This document shows, piece after piece, positions 14,946-23,662 of a stretch of 64,000 nt of DNA. Each line of letters starts with the position of its first letter. Position 1 is the stretch's first letter. This DNA is from Tepidimicrobium xylanilyticum (GTDB lineage: Bacteria > Bacillota > Clostridia > Tissierellales > Tepidimicrobiaceae), in contig NZ_FNNG01000001.1 in NCBI RefSeq assembly GCF_900106765.1, forward strand, positions 251,774 to 315,773. Direction: 5' to 3'. The notes beneath the pieces were generated by a model, which made no database searches, had not been told where the DNA came from, and saw only the letters and a program-made list of their open reading frames with translations. Both the position numbers and the translations under genes were made by a program.

Positions 14946-17858
14946 TTGAACAGGAATATTAGAAAGGTATTTTTATTTTTACTTATTATAGGCATTATAA
15001 TTGCTTCATCCAATTCATATTTAGCTGTTGAAGCAGTTAATATGCCTTATGAAATATATAGGACTAGCTCTTCAGAGTACCTGGGCTCTGGTATTCTATA
15101 TGAGAATATCAGACGATTTACATCTGATGGCTGGTGGAATATAAATGTAATAAGGGTGGATTTAACAGATGAATATGCAGAAATAGGAGGATTGTTTAGC
15201 AACAAAGGATTATCTAATAGGGATACTGTAAGTAATCTGGTTAAGGAAAAACAAGCTGTGGCAGGAATAAACGGAGACTTTTTCAACTACAATCCAATTC
15301 CCCATCCCATAGGAACAATGATTGAAAATGGAGAAATCATATCTTCTCCCCCAGAAAAAGCCTATGCGCCACCCACTTTTTATTTAGATATCGATAATGT
15401 ACCAGATATTACCTTCTTTGATAGAAGCATGCAAATTACCTCATTAAACTCTGGTCAATCCCTTAGGATAAACTTTATCAATAAAGCTTCTTACATGGAA
15501 TACGTCACATTATTGAATAAGCATTGGGGTACAAGCTCCTTTGGCAAGAAATACAATGGCGAACCCATAAAACTCGATAATGAAGCAAATGGCAATTCTA
15601 ACGGAGATGTAAATGAGGAAACTAACGGAAATGGTAATAATGGGAATTTATTAAATAGCTATAATAATGAAATGGTAGAAATGGTAGTAATAGATAATAT
15701 AGTTTCAGAAATTAGAATTGGACAAGATGCAGTAACCATCCCTGAAAATGGCTTTATAATTGCTACAAGAGGAGAAAAGGCAAAGGAATTATTGACTAAA
15801 TTCAACGTTGGAGATGAAGTTAAACTTACACTTGGGACTAGCCCTAATCTTGAAAATATTAAGTTTGCAATCAGTGGGGGAAGTATAATACTTAAAGATG
15901 GCAATATAACCAACACCAACATAAATATTGCCGGTAAACATCCAAGAACAGGAATAGGAATTACTAAGGATAGAAAAGAATTGATTATTGCTACCATAGA
16001 CGGTAGAGATTCTTCCTTTGTAGGTGTTAGTCAAGAAATTTTTGGAGCTATATTAAAGGATTTAGGAGCTTACGATGCAATTAACTTAGATGGTGGCGGA
16101 TCCACTACCATGGTTATAAAACCAGTTGATGAACAAGTAGCAAAGGTAATAAACAAGCCTTCTGATGGAGGAGAACGGAGGGTAGTAAATGGTGTAGGAG
16201 TATTTTCCAATGCTCCTAAAGGAGAATTATCTTATATTAAAATAACTACTGACGATACTAATATGTTTGCCAATACATCCAGAAAATTCACCATCAAAGG
16301 ATATGACCAATACCACAATCCTATAGAAATAGACCAAAACAAAGTAGAATATGCTTTTGAAGGAGTAGAAGGTGAAATAGTAGGAAATGTATTTAAAGCC
16401 AAATCCCCTGGCAAGGCTATTATTAAGGCAAATTACGAAGGGATAACCTCTACTATAGAGTTAAAAGTACTAGATGAGATTAAATCCATCATATTCCCAA
16501 CAGATAAATTAAGCCTTCATGCTAACGAAAATAAAACCATTGGTGCCGCCTATGGAATGGATAAGAATGGATTTAAAGCCAAGATATATGCCGAAGACAT
16601 TGATTGGACCACAACGGGAAATATTGGATATGTCGAAAATGGAGTGTTTTATAGCAATGGCAATATAGGTACTGGTGCCATAACAGGTCGTATTGGAAAA
16701 GCATTAAATAATATCTTAGTATCCGTTGGTAGCGGGGAAGCAAAATTAATTGATGGATTTGAAGACATTAATAAATTTAGCTCAACTGTCTATCCAGAGT
16801 ATGTTAAAGGAAGTATAGAGTTGGTAAATGAATCAAAGGAAGGCAATAAAGGCCTAAAACTAAGGTATGATTTTACTGAAGGAGAGGACAACAGAGCTGC
16901 CTATATAATATTTAGAACTGGAGAGCAAAAAGGATTAACTTTAGATGGAATGCCTAACAAACTATCTCTTTGGGTAAAAGGAGATAATAATAAAAGTTGG
17001 CTTCGAGGCACCATAATAGATAAAAATGGCAAGGACTATACTATAGATTTTGCAAAGTCCATAGATTTTAGTGATTGGAAGCAAGTATCAGCTCAAATCC
17101 CTTCCGATGTAGCTTATCCTATCGCATTGGAAAAAATCTATGTAGTAGAAACAAATAGTGCTAAAAAATACACAGGAGAGATTTTAATAGATGGATTAAG
17201 AGCTCATTATCCTCCTTCTTATAACAATGTAGAAGTTCCAACTCCTACAAACTTTACTGATGTTAAGAACGTTAAGAAGGAAGTAGTGAGCAATGGATTC
17301 TCCTTCCTAATAAGTAAATTGCCAAGCTTCGAAAAGGGACAAGAAGGCCTTAAGGACAAAATAACAAATAAGGCTAATGCTCATGAATTAAATGTATTCA
17401 TAGGAAAGGCAAACCAGGAATTTAATAAAACCTTAAAATCTAAGAACATTATAAATATAGCCACTCCTTATAAGACTAATAGATATAAGAATTTAATGAT
17501 AATCGATGCCAGCAGTGCTAAAGGTGGAATTAGAGCCACTAATTACAAACAGTGGATCTGGTTACAAAATGGACTATCCAATGCAAAAGAAGACCATATA
17601 TTCCTATTTTTAGACACTCCTATATTTGGCTCTGGCGGGTTTACTGACAAGCTAGAAGCAGAATTGCTTCATAACACTTTAGTAGAAACCTTCGAAAAAG
17701 GCAAAACCGTTTGGGTAATCTATAATGGAAACAGTACTAAAGTGGAATTAAAAGACGGTATAAGATATATAGAATTCAATAATAAGGACATTGAAAACCT
17801 AAGCTTTATTGAATTTGTGGTAAATGGAAAAGACATTACCTATCAGGTTATGAAATAA
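14946..17858 (+). CDS. Exported phosphodiester glycosidase (NAGPA domain) protein
   Basis: 970 residues. The N-terminal signal segment (NIRKVFLFLLIIGIIIASS) suggests export. Residues ~40-420 form a phosphodiester glycosidase domain: GINGDFFNYNPIPHPIG, TRGEKA, HPRTGIGITKD, DGRDSSFVGVSQ and NLDGGGSTTMV. An Asn/Gly-rich insertion (~225-240) interrupts it. Ig-like segments (~430-590) and a carbohydrate-binding-like domain (~600-770) follow, then a C-terminal region resembling a degenerate metallophosphoesterase. TTG at 14946 follows AAGGAG; an ATG eight codons upstream lacks a site. Substrate is unknown; a cell-wall or exopolysaccharide phosphodiester is plausible. Confidence 0.85.
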   Translation: MNRNIRKVFLFLLIIGIIIASSNSYLAVEAVNMPYEIYRTSSSEYLGSGILYENIRRFTSDGWWNINVIRVDLTDEYAEIGGLFSNKGLSNRDTVSNLVKEKQAVAGINGDFFNYNPIPHPIGTMIENGEIISSPPEKAYAPPTFYLDIDNVPDITFFDRSMQITSLNSGQSLRINFINKASYMEYVTLLNKHWGTSSFGKKYNGEPIKLDNEANGNSNGDVNEETNGNGNNGNLLNSYNNEMVEMVVIDNIVSEIRIGQDAVTIPENGFIIATRGEKAKELLTKFNVGDEVKLTLGTSPNLENIKFAISGGSIILKDGNITNTNINIAGKHPRTGIGITKDRKELIIATIDGRDSSFVGVSQEIFGAILKDLGAYDAINLDGGGSTTMVIKPVDEQVAKVINKPSDGGERRVVNGVGVFSNAPKGELSYIKITTDDTNMFANTSRKFTIKGYDQYHNPIEIDQNKVEYAFEGVEGEIVGNVFKAKSPGKAIIKANYEGITSTIELKVLDEIKSIIFPTDKLSLHANENKTIGAAYGMDKNGFKAKIYAEDIDWTTTGNIGYVENGVFYSNGNIGTGAITGRIGKALNNILVSVGSGEAKLIDGFEDINKFSSTVYPEYVKGSIELVNESKEGNKGLKLRYDFTEGEDNRAAYIIFRTGEQKGLTLDGMPNKLSLWVKGDNNKSWLRGTIIDKNGKDYTIDFAKSIDFSDWKQVSAQIPSDVAYPIALEKIYVVETNSAKKYTGEILIDGLRAHYPPSYNNVEVPTPTNFTDVKNVKKEVVSNGFSFLISKLPSFEKGQEGLKDKITNKANAHELNVFIGKANQEFNKTLKSKNIINIATPYKTNRYKNLMIIDASSAKGGIRATNYKQWIWLQNGLSNAKEDHIFLFLDTPIFGSGGFTDKLEAELLHNTLVETFEKGKTVWVIYNGNSTKVELKDGIRYIEFNNKDIENLSFIEFVVNGKDITYQVMK

Positions 17859-17861
17859 ATT

Positions 17862-17900
17862 AAAAAAGCTGGACAGTTATTGCAACTGTCCAGCTTTTTT
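17862..17900. terminator. Bidirectional terminator
   Basis: A 17-base arm beginning AAAAAAGCTGG pairs perfectly with its complement across a 5 base loop, with T-runs in both orientations. It serves the plus-strand glycosidase gene and the convergent minus-strand transglycosylase gene. Confidence 0.95.
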
Positions 17901-17947
17901 GTCAAAACATCAAAGTATAAGCTCAGCAAAAACCTCCAAAAAACTAC

Positions 17948-18820
17948 CTAAAAATTGTCCATTAGTTTAACTATCCAGTTACCATAAACCCAGCCTATTC
18001 TTTTATCCTCATTTACCTTTACTTTATAGAAGTAAAAACCCCTTTTTAATGCTGGTCCTTCTAATATGGTCATGGTTTGGTCTTCCTTTACCGTGCCAAT
18101 GGCATTACCTTTTGGCCCATCGTATAATACTAATGGGTCTTTTCCATCGGCTTTTTCCATAGTATCTGGTATTACTATATCATTAGGGGTGTATTTTATT
18201 ATATCTCCTTCATGGTATACTTCAGGGGTTGGAATATTTATATTCCTATGTAGCCTTCCTCCTCGGCTAGGCATACTTTTCTTGCTTATTGGAGTTATTT
18301 CCTGATTATACTCCTTCAAAGCTGTTTCATAAATACGTGCTTGATAAGTACTTGAATTAACATTTGGGTTGTTTCTCTCTAATAACCCGTTATAAGCCCA
18401 CAGAGTAAAATACCAATGCTCTAATATATTTGGATCCATATTACCTACTTGAGTCATTTCATTATTGACCCACGCCCATTTTTTCAAAAGGTGATTTGCC
18501 CCTGCTTCTATGTTGTAGACGGGATCGTACTTTAACTTTTCTAAATTATACTCAGTCTCCTTTTCGCTTATCTGCATTATTCCAATATATCCACCCTTAC
18601 TTACAAAAGGGTTTCCGTTACTATCGAATTGTCGGAAGCCACTTTCTAATTTAGCGATACATTTAAGTATTACACTGGGAATACCCCTTTTAGTAGCTAC
18701 TTCCTCTATGAGCTTTTCCACTTCCTCCCTGCTGGGATTCTTCTGTTGAGAAAAGCTATTTTCGGCTATTCCAAATACAAGCATTAAAGCCACAAGAATA
18801 GCCAATACTCTCTTCCCCAT
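17948..18820 (-). CDS. Exported lytic transglycosylase (SLT domain) with C-terminal SH3-like region
   Basis: Cleaves peptidoglycan glycan strands; predicted extracellular. 290 residues. A signal peptide (MGKRVLAILVALMLVFGIAENSFS) is followed by a lysozyme-like domain with the catalytic Glu in KCIAKLESGFRQF, then GGYIGIMQI and AGANHLLKKW. The C-terminal ~80 residues (PLVLYDGPKGNAIGTVKEDQTMTILEGP...GWVYGNWI) resemble a bacterial SH3 fold. It follows flgJ by ten bases, so it may supply the wall-opening activity that the short FlgJ lacks. Confidence 0.9.
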   Translation of the reverse strand: MGKRVLAILVALMLVFGIAENSFSQQKNPSREEVEKLIEEVATKRGIPSVILKCIAKLESGFRQFDSNGNPFVSKGGYIGIMQISEKETEYNLEKLKYDPVYNIEAGANHLLKKWAWVNNEMTQVGNMDPNILEHWYFTLWAYNGLLERNNPNVNSSTYQARIYETALKEYNQEITPISKKSMPSRGGRLHRNINIPTPEVYHEGDIIKYTPNDIVIPDTMEKADGKDPLVLYDGPKGNAIGTVKEDQTMTILEGPALKRGFYFYKVKVNEDKRIGWVYGNWIVKLMDNF

Positions 18821-18830
18821 TTTTTACCTC

Positions 18831-19142
18831 CTACCAAGTTACATATCCATTTTTAAACTGTTGATATAGCATTTCAGCAATACCCACCCCATTTTCTTTG
18901 GATATTTCCTTGGATAGTTCATCAATATACATTTCTTCAAATATCTTTTGAGCTGTGCTTTTTTCTATCAAGCCATTTTCTGGTACAGTCTTTTTCATCT
19001 CCTTAAACATCATTGCTAGAAATATGGACTCAAATTCCTTGCAAACCTCTTTTAAAGCTTCGTCCTCCTTATTACCGTTTAAAGATTCCATTCTTTTCTG
19101 CAAAATGGTTGGGTCGCTATATAAATCAACATTTATTTCCAA
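18831..19142 (-). CDS. flgJ: Rod-binding protein FlgJ (N-terminal domain only)
   Basis: 103 residues matching the rod-capping part of FlgJ (EALKEVCKEFESIFLAMMFKEMKKTVPENGLIEKSTAQKIFEEMYIDELS). It lacks the muramidase domain found in enterobacterial FlgJ. The neighbouring secreted transglycosylase gene offers a separate enzyme. It lies 13 bases downstream of flgG in the same direction, as part of the mbl-flgF-flgG-flgJ run. Confidence 0.93.
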   Translation of the reverse strand: MEINVDLYSDPTILQKRMESLNGNKEDEALKEVCKEFESIFLAMMFKEMKKTVPENGLIEKSTAQKIFEEMYIDELSKEISKENGVGIAEMLYQQFKNGYVTW

Positions 19143-19155
19143 CTAAACCACCCCG

Positions 19156-19950
19156 TTATCTCTTCAGATTATTGACTAATTGAAGCATTTCATCTGCTGC
19201 TTGAATGGTCTTAGAATTAATCTCATATGCTCTTTGAGCAGTAATCATCTTTACCATTTCATCTACGATCTGAACATTTGAAGCCTCTAAATATCCTTGA
19301 ATGATTCTACCCCTCATTTCTTCAGCTTCAATTAACACAGGCTCCCCAGATGCTACAGTTTGGTTGTAAAGGTTTTGCCCTTCCGCTAGTAGACCTTCTG
19401 GATTGGTAAATTGGAATATCCCAATCCTACCCAGCTCCACAATCTCACCATCTTCGTCTAAACCAGTTACATATCCTAGATTGTCTATGGTAATGTCAGT
19501 AAGCCCAGATTCTATGTATATATAATCTTCATCTTCACTTAATACATAATAGCCTTCAGAAGTAACTAATATGCCCTCATCTTCATCTACGCTCAATTTA
19601 AAGCTGCCATCCCTAGTATACCTTGTTTCACCATTTGGCAATAATACTGCAAAGAATCCTTCTCCATCAATGGCCAAATCAAAGGTGCCATCGGTTTCTA
19701 TGAAGCTTCCAGTTCTAAAATCCTTCTTAGTAGCTGTAGGCATAACCCCATGGCCTACCTGTAAATTTACAGGTCTTCCTTCTTCATCTACTATATTAGT
19801 TCGCTTTAAAGTAGTGTAGAATAAATCTTTAAACTCTGCCCTTTGGGTTTTATAAGATGTAGTATTTACATTGGAAAGATTGTTAGCTATAGTGTCTATA
19901 TTAAATTGTTGGGATTTCATACCCGTAGCAGCTGTCCACAATGCTCTCAT
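19156..19950 (-). CDS. flgG: Flagellar distal rod protein FlgG (FlhP-like)
   Basis: 264 residues. The N-terminus MRALWTAATGMKSQQFNIDTIANNLSNVNTTSYKTQR and C-terminus VQIVDEMVKMITAQRAYEINSKTIQAADEML are textbook rod protein signatures. It assembles as part of the flagellar rod outside the membrane. Order mbl-flgF-flgG matches Bacillus subtilis mbl-flhO-flhP. Confidence 0.93.
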   Translation of the reverse strand: MRALWTAATGMKSQQFNIDTIANNLSNVNTTSYKTQRAEFKDLFYTTLKRTNIVDEEGRPVNLQVGHGVMPTATKKDFRTGSFIETDGTFDLAIDGEGFFAVLLPNGETRYTRDGSFKLSVDEDEGILVTSEGYYVLSEDEDYIYIESGLTDITIDNLGYVTGLDEDGEIVELGRIGIFQFTNPEGLLAEGQNLYNQTVASGEPVLIEAEEMRGRIIQGYLEASNVQIVDEMVKMITAQRAYEINSKTIQAADEMLQLVNNLKR

Positions 19951-19961
19951 ATTCTAACCTC

Positions 19962-21005
19962 CTATACTCTTCCTATTTCATTTGAAGCCTTCTCAAGCAT
20001 CTCATCTTGCACCCTTATAGCCTTTTGACCTGCTTCGTATTCCCTAAGAAGGCTAATCATTTCAACCATCTCTTCAATAGCATTTACATTAGAACTTTCC
20101 AAATACCCTTGAAACACTTCCCCCTCAAAAGGAATTTCTTCTGGCTCTACCCCTTCTGCCATCGCATATAGGTTGTCCCCAATCTTCCTTAAAAACTCCC
20201 TATTTTCTAAATCTACTATATCTAACATGCCTACTACATTACCATCTACTATAACCTCTCCCCTTTTACCTACGGTTATGTCATTTCCTTGTATAACTAT
20301 ATCTCCATTCAATCCTTGAACTACTTCTCCGCTTAATGTAGAAAGAATTCCTTCTTCATTTAGTACAAAAGACCCATCTCTTGTATAATAAGTATTCCCT
20401 TCTGCATCCGTTATTTTAAAGAAACCAGAACCATTCAATGCCAAATCTAAAGTAGAACCCGTTTCAATCATATTTCCTTGGGTAAAATCAGTAACGATCT
20501 TTTGAAACTTTAACCCTGCATTCATAGTTCCTATTACACGAGAAGGGGGATAATAGACAATTCCTTGTAGCATTCCTTCTATGTCACCTACACCTTGTAA
20601 CCTATTTCCACGACCATCAGTTATAAAGTTTTCATAATCCGTATTAAAACCTTCTCTACCATCCTGATAAAAGGTCCTTAAATAGCCTTCATCATCTATG
20701 ACGAAGCGTATTTCCTTTACATAACTTTCACCCATTGGTGTTTCAACTACAAAATAACCCTGGGTTGTGCTAGCCCTATGAACCTGTCCATCCGTTTCAT
20801 AGGTTATCTCGTTTTCTCCTCTTAAACTAGGCCTAACCTGCCTTGAATTAATCTTTACCAGTAGCTTTTCTGCAAAAGTTTCGGTCAATGACCTATCCTT
20901 CTTAAATCCCGTAGTATTTACATTAGCCAAATTATTGGATAGTACTTCTAATTTCTTCTGATTGGTTGCCAAAGAAGTCGCACTTATATATAAGCCTCGG
21001 TTCAT
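19962..21005 (-). CDS. Flagellar rod/hook-basal body protein, FlgF or FlhO-like
   Basis: 347 residues. The N-terminus MNRGLYISATSLATNQKKLEVLSNNLANVNTTGFKKDRS and C-terminus SNVNAIEEMVEMISLLREYEAGQKAIRVQDEML define the FlgE/F/G superfamily. It is longer than FlgG because of an insertion at ~40-170. By position next to mbl it corresponds to FlhO. FlgF and FlgG paralogues cannot be separated firmly by eye. Confidence 0.88.
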   Translation of the reverse strand: MNRGLYISATSLATNQKKLEVLSNNLANVNTTGFKKDRSLTETFAEKLLVKINSRQVRPSLRGENEITYETDGQVHRASTTQGYFVVETPMGESYVKEIRFVIDDEGYLRTFYQDGREGFNTDYENFITDGRGNRLQGVGDIEGMLQGIVYYPPSRVIGTMNAGLKFQKIVTDFTQGNMIETGSTLDLALNGSGFFKITDAEGNTYYTRDGSFVLNEEGILSTLSGEVVQGLNGDIVIQGNDITVGKRGEVIVDGNVVGMLDIVDLENREFLRKIGDNLYAMAEGVEPEEIPFEGEVFQGYLESSNVNAIEEMVEMISLLREYEAGQKAIRVQDEMLEKASNEIGRV

Positions 21006-21070
21006 TTATATCCCCTTTCTTTAAACCAAGTAAGTATCATAGAATAATATCGGCATTATTTTCATATACT

Positions 21071-22099
21071 TTAATAATTAATTCTTATTGAATCTGAACC
21101 TGTTTTATCTGAATCCAAAAATTTTACCCAATCCAAGGCTCTTCCTGTACCTATTGCTACTGAGCTAATGGGATCATCTACTAACCTTGCTTTAATCCCA
21201 GTTTTCTCAGTAATCAACTTGTCTAAACCATAGAGCAACGCTCCACCTCCAGTCATTATTATTCCCTTATCCGCTATATCTGCTGCTAACTCAGGGGGTG
21301 TTCTTTCTAATACATAATGGATGGTTTCTATTATATGAGAAACTGGCTCAGCTAAAGCTTCTAACGCTTCACTTGAGTATATCTTAATATTTTTTGGTAA
21401 ACCAGTTAGCAAATTTCTTCCTCTTACCTCAATGGAAACATCCTTCTCTCTTGGATATGCAGATCCTACCTGGATTTTTATTTCTTCCGCACTTCTTTCT
21501 CCTATCATCAAATTATGTTTTTTCCTTATATATCTTGCTATGGCTTCGTTACATTCATCTCCTGCAATCTTTACAGATCTGCTTATTACTATGCCTCCTA
21601 AGGATATGACTGCTACATCTGTCGTACCTCCGCCTATGTCAACTATCATATTTCCATTAGGTTCCGTTATGTCAATGCCTGCGCCTATAGCAGCAGCAAT
21701 AGGTTCTTCTATCAAAAATGTCCTCCTAGCACCAGCATGGTTGCTTGCCTCAAGTACTGCTCTCTTTTCAACTTCAGTTATGCCACTAGGTACACAGACT
21801 ATGACCCTAGGCTTAAAGATAGTCTTTCCTATGGCCTTAGTAAAGAAATATTTTAACATGCGCTCAGTAATCTGATAATTTGAAATTACTCCATCTCTCA
21901 TAGGGCGTAACGCTATGATGTTTCCCGGAGTTCTACCTAACATCTTCTTTGCTTCTTCGCCAACGGCAAGAAACTTATTGGTATATTGGTCAATAGCCAC
22001 TACAGAAGGTTCATTTAATACTACTCCCTTCCCCTTTACGTAAACGAGTATGCTAGCTGTACCCAAATCGATTCCTAAATCGGTCCTAAATGCAGCCAT
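21071..22099 (-). CDS. mbl: Rod-shape-determining protein, MreB/Mbl family
   Basis: Bacterial actin that organises lateral wall synthesis; membrane-associated filaments. 342 residues with phosphate-binding loops (DLGIDLGTASILVYVKGKGVVLNEPS, MIVDIGGGTTDVAVISLGG) and the adenosine motif GIIMTGGGALLYGLDKL. The context spoIIID-mbl-flgF-flgG supports Mbl rather than MreB. The ribosome binding site is AAAAAGGGGG. Confidence 0.95.
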   Translation of the reverse strand: MAAFRTDLGIDLGTASILVYVKGKGVVLNEPSVVAIDQYTNKFLAVGEEAKKMLGRTPGNIIALRPMRDGVISNYQITERMLKYFFTKAIGKTIFKPRVIVCVPSGITEVEKRAVLEASNHAGARRTFLIEEPIAAAIGAGIDITEPNGNMIVDIGGGTTDVAVISLGGIVISRSVKIAGDECNEAIARYIRKKHNLMIGERSAEEIKIQVGSAYPREKDVSIEVRGRNLLTGLPKNIKIYSSEALEALAEPVSHIIETIHYVLERTPPELAADIADKGIIMTGGGALLYGLDKLITEKTGIKARLVDDPISSVAIGTGRALDWVKFLDSDKTGSDSIRINY

Positions 22100-22199
22100 G
22101 TAAATTTGCCCCCTTTTTCATCTCTATACACAACTATTTTATCATATTATTCTACATATTTAAAAAAAATCCTCTTTAATTTCCGATATTATCCAAAAA

Positions 22200-22243
22200 A
22201 ATCTAAAGGCCATAAGGATAGACTTTTGTCTGTCCTTATGGCC
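22200..22243 (-). terminator. Intrinsic terminator of spoIIID
   Basis: On the minus strand GGCCATAAGGA pairs with TCCTTATGGCC in an extended stem, followed by a T-rich tract. It starts directly after the spoIIID stop. Confidence 0.9.
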
Positions 22244-22246
22244 AAT

Positions 22247-22501
22247 TTAATCGTTAATAGCTTTGTATTTTAATTTAGTTGCTTTACCCCCTCTAATATG
22301 CCTTTCCGCTTTATTCTGTTCCAGAACCTGTTTTACCATAGTCGCTATAAGAGGGTTTATCTTAGGAAGGCGTTCTGTAACGTCTTTATGGACAGTACTT
22401 TTACTCACTCCAAAAACGCCTGCTGCCTGTCTTACAGTGGCTTTTTCGCTTATTATGTACTTTGCGATTTCTAATGCTCTTTCTTCTATATAATCTTTCA
22501 A
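22247..22501 (-). CDS. spoIIID: Sporulation transcription regulator SpoIIID
   Basis: 84 residues. A helix-turn-helix (ATVRQAAGVFGVSKSTVHKDVTERL) is followed by a basic C-terminus (KAERHIRGGKATKLKYKAI). It acts in the mother cell to modulate sigma-E dependent genes. The start is TTG at 22501 (MKDYIEERALEIAKYI) after AAAGGGGG. Its position between spoIIQ and mbl is conserved. Confidence 0.96.
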   Translation of the reverse strand: MKDYIEERALEIAKYIISEKATVRQAAGVFGVSKSTVHKDVTERLPKINPLIATMVKQVLEQNKAERHIRGGKATKLKYKAIND

Positions 22502-22595
22502 ATAGGTCTACCCCCTTTGAACTTTGATTTGGGTTTTTAATCTTTGTAAATACATATGCATTTTAAATACCTATTAGAACAATAATGTAGCAGTT

Positions 22596-23393
22596 TCAAT
22601 AATCTAAAGCTGACATATAATCTTTTGGATCTACACTTAATCCATCTTTAATAACTTCAAAATGGATATGGGGCTCCATCATCACTTCAATTAAAGCAGT
22701 TCTGCCAACTTTACCTATTACCTCCCCCTTATTCACTTTAGAACCTTCTTCTATAAAGCTTTCCTCTGCCATGTTGGCATATTTAGTCAATAGTCCACTA
22801 CCATGGTCTATTATCATTACCATTCCCCATAATTCATCTTTATATACCTCTTGTACTACTCCCGATAGAGCTGCTACCACCGGAGTTCCTTCTAAAGCCA
22901 AAATGTCTATACCCTTATGAGCTGTCCATTCTTCTAAGGTTTCTGAATATACTAAACTGTCTTTGGTATAACCTATTGCTATTTTCCCCTCTACAGGAAG
23001 AATCATGTCCTGAGCTATATTTGTAGAAACTCCCATTTCTACCGATTCTAAATCCTCTTCAATTTCCTCCTCAATTCCTTCTATTTCTTCTTCAGCCATA
23101 GCTTCCTTAATATCTTCTGAAGGCTCCTCGGATATTTCATCGTATTCCAGATATTCTTCTTCAAATTCATCTAAGTTTTCATTTAGTTGTTCTTCTATGT
23201 TTAAAGAAGATTCTAAGTCCAGTTCATCCTCAATAATGATGTAATCCTCTTCATGAGACAAATTTTCTCCTTTCCGCTTTTGTAAATCCCTTTTAGAAGT
23301 TAATACCGTTGTAATTGCTACTATACAAACAAAGATGAATAAAATAATATAAAAACCGTCCTTTTTCGTTAATCTTTCCAGCCATCTTCTCAT
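22596..23393 (-). CDS. spoIIQ: Forespore protein SpoIIQ, LytM/M23 family
   Basis: Forespore half of the engulfment channel with SpoIIIAH. 265 residues. A transmembrane helix lies at ~10-32, then a very acidic linker (~45-120, repeated E/D) and an M23 domain. Unlike Bacillus SpoIIQ, both metal motifs look intact: HKGIDI and PHIHFEV. This resembles clostridial SpoIIQ, which keeps the zinc site. ATG at 23393 follows GGAGGTGAGG; a GTG ten codons upstream was rejected. Confidence 0.92.
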   Translation of the reverse strand: MRRWLERLTKKDGFYIILFIFVCIVAITTVLTSKRDLQKRKGENLSHEEDYIIIEDELDLESSLNIEEQLNENLDEFEEEYLEYDEISEEPSEDIKEAMAEEEIEGIEEEIEEDLESVEMGVSTNIAQDMILPVEGKIAIGYTKDSLVYSETLEEWTAHKGIDILALEGTPVVAALSGVVQEVYKDELWGMVMIIDHGSGLLTKYANMAEESFIEEGSKVNKGEVIGKVGRTALIEVMMEPHIHFEVIKDGLSVDPKDYMSALDY

Positions 23394-23535
23394 CCCCTCA
23401 CCTCCAATAGGTATTATTACCACTTTTGTTTATTTAATACATGCTATAAAAAAATTCCCTAGGAAATTTTAAGGAACGGATTTGCCGTCCTAGAACTTTT
23501 TAATTATAAATTATAAATCTAGGCAGCAGGAAATC

Positions 23536-23560
23536 TGGCAAGGGGTCTGACCCATTGCCA
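23536..23560. repeat. REP-like palindrome
   Basis: TGGCAA-GGGGTCTGACCC-ATTGCCA is an imperfect palindrome with the GGGTCTGACCC core found in short dispersed palindromes of several bacteria. TGGCAAAGGA (rc of 23558-23567) adds another half-site. It lies between the spoIIQ start and the spoIID terminator. Confidence 0.5.
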
Positions 23561-23569
23561 TCCTTTGCC

Positions 23570-23618
23570 ATAAAGAAAAGGCTGGAACAAAAGGTCAGTG
23601 TGCCCTTGTATCCCAGCC
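23570..23618 (-). terminator. Intrinsic terminator of spoIID
   Basis: Minus strand GGCTGG...ACAA pairs with TTGTTCCAGCC across an 8-9 base loop, followed by TTTTCTTT. It is located ~45 bases after the spoIID stop. Confidence 0.8.
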
Positions 23619-23662
23619 TCAATTGGCATTATAAGCTGTGCTTTTATAAGAATTGTACCTTG

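Noticed and set aside
21432-21875. Plus-strand open frame opposite mbl
   Set aside because: Antisense shadow of a conserved gene with no ribosome binding site or recognisable motif; the same applies to frames opposite metK, murA, atpD, atpA, ggt and glpX.
22530-22600. Sigma-E promoter for spoIIID
   Set aside because: AT-rich hexamers such as CATATGTA are present but spacing to a -35 is not convincing by eye.
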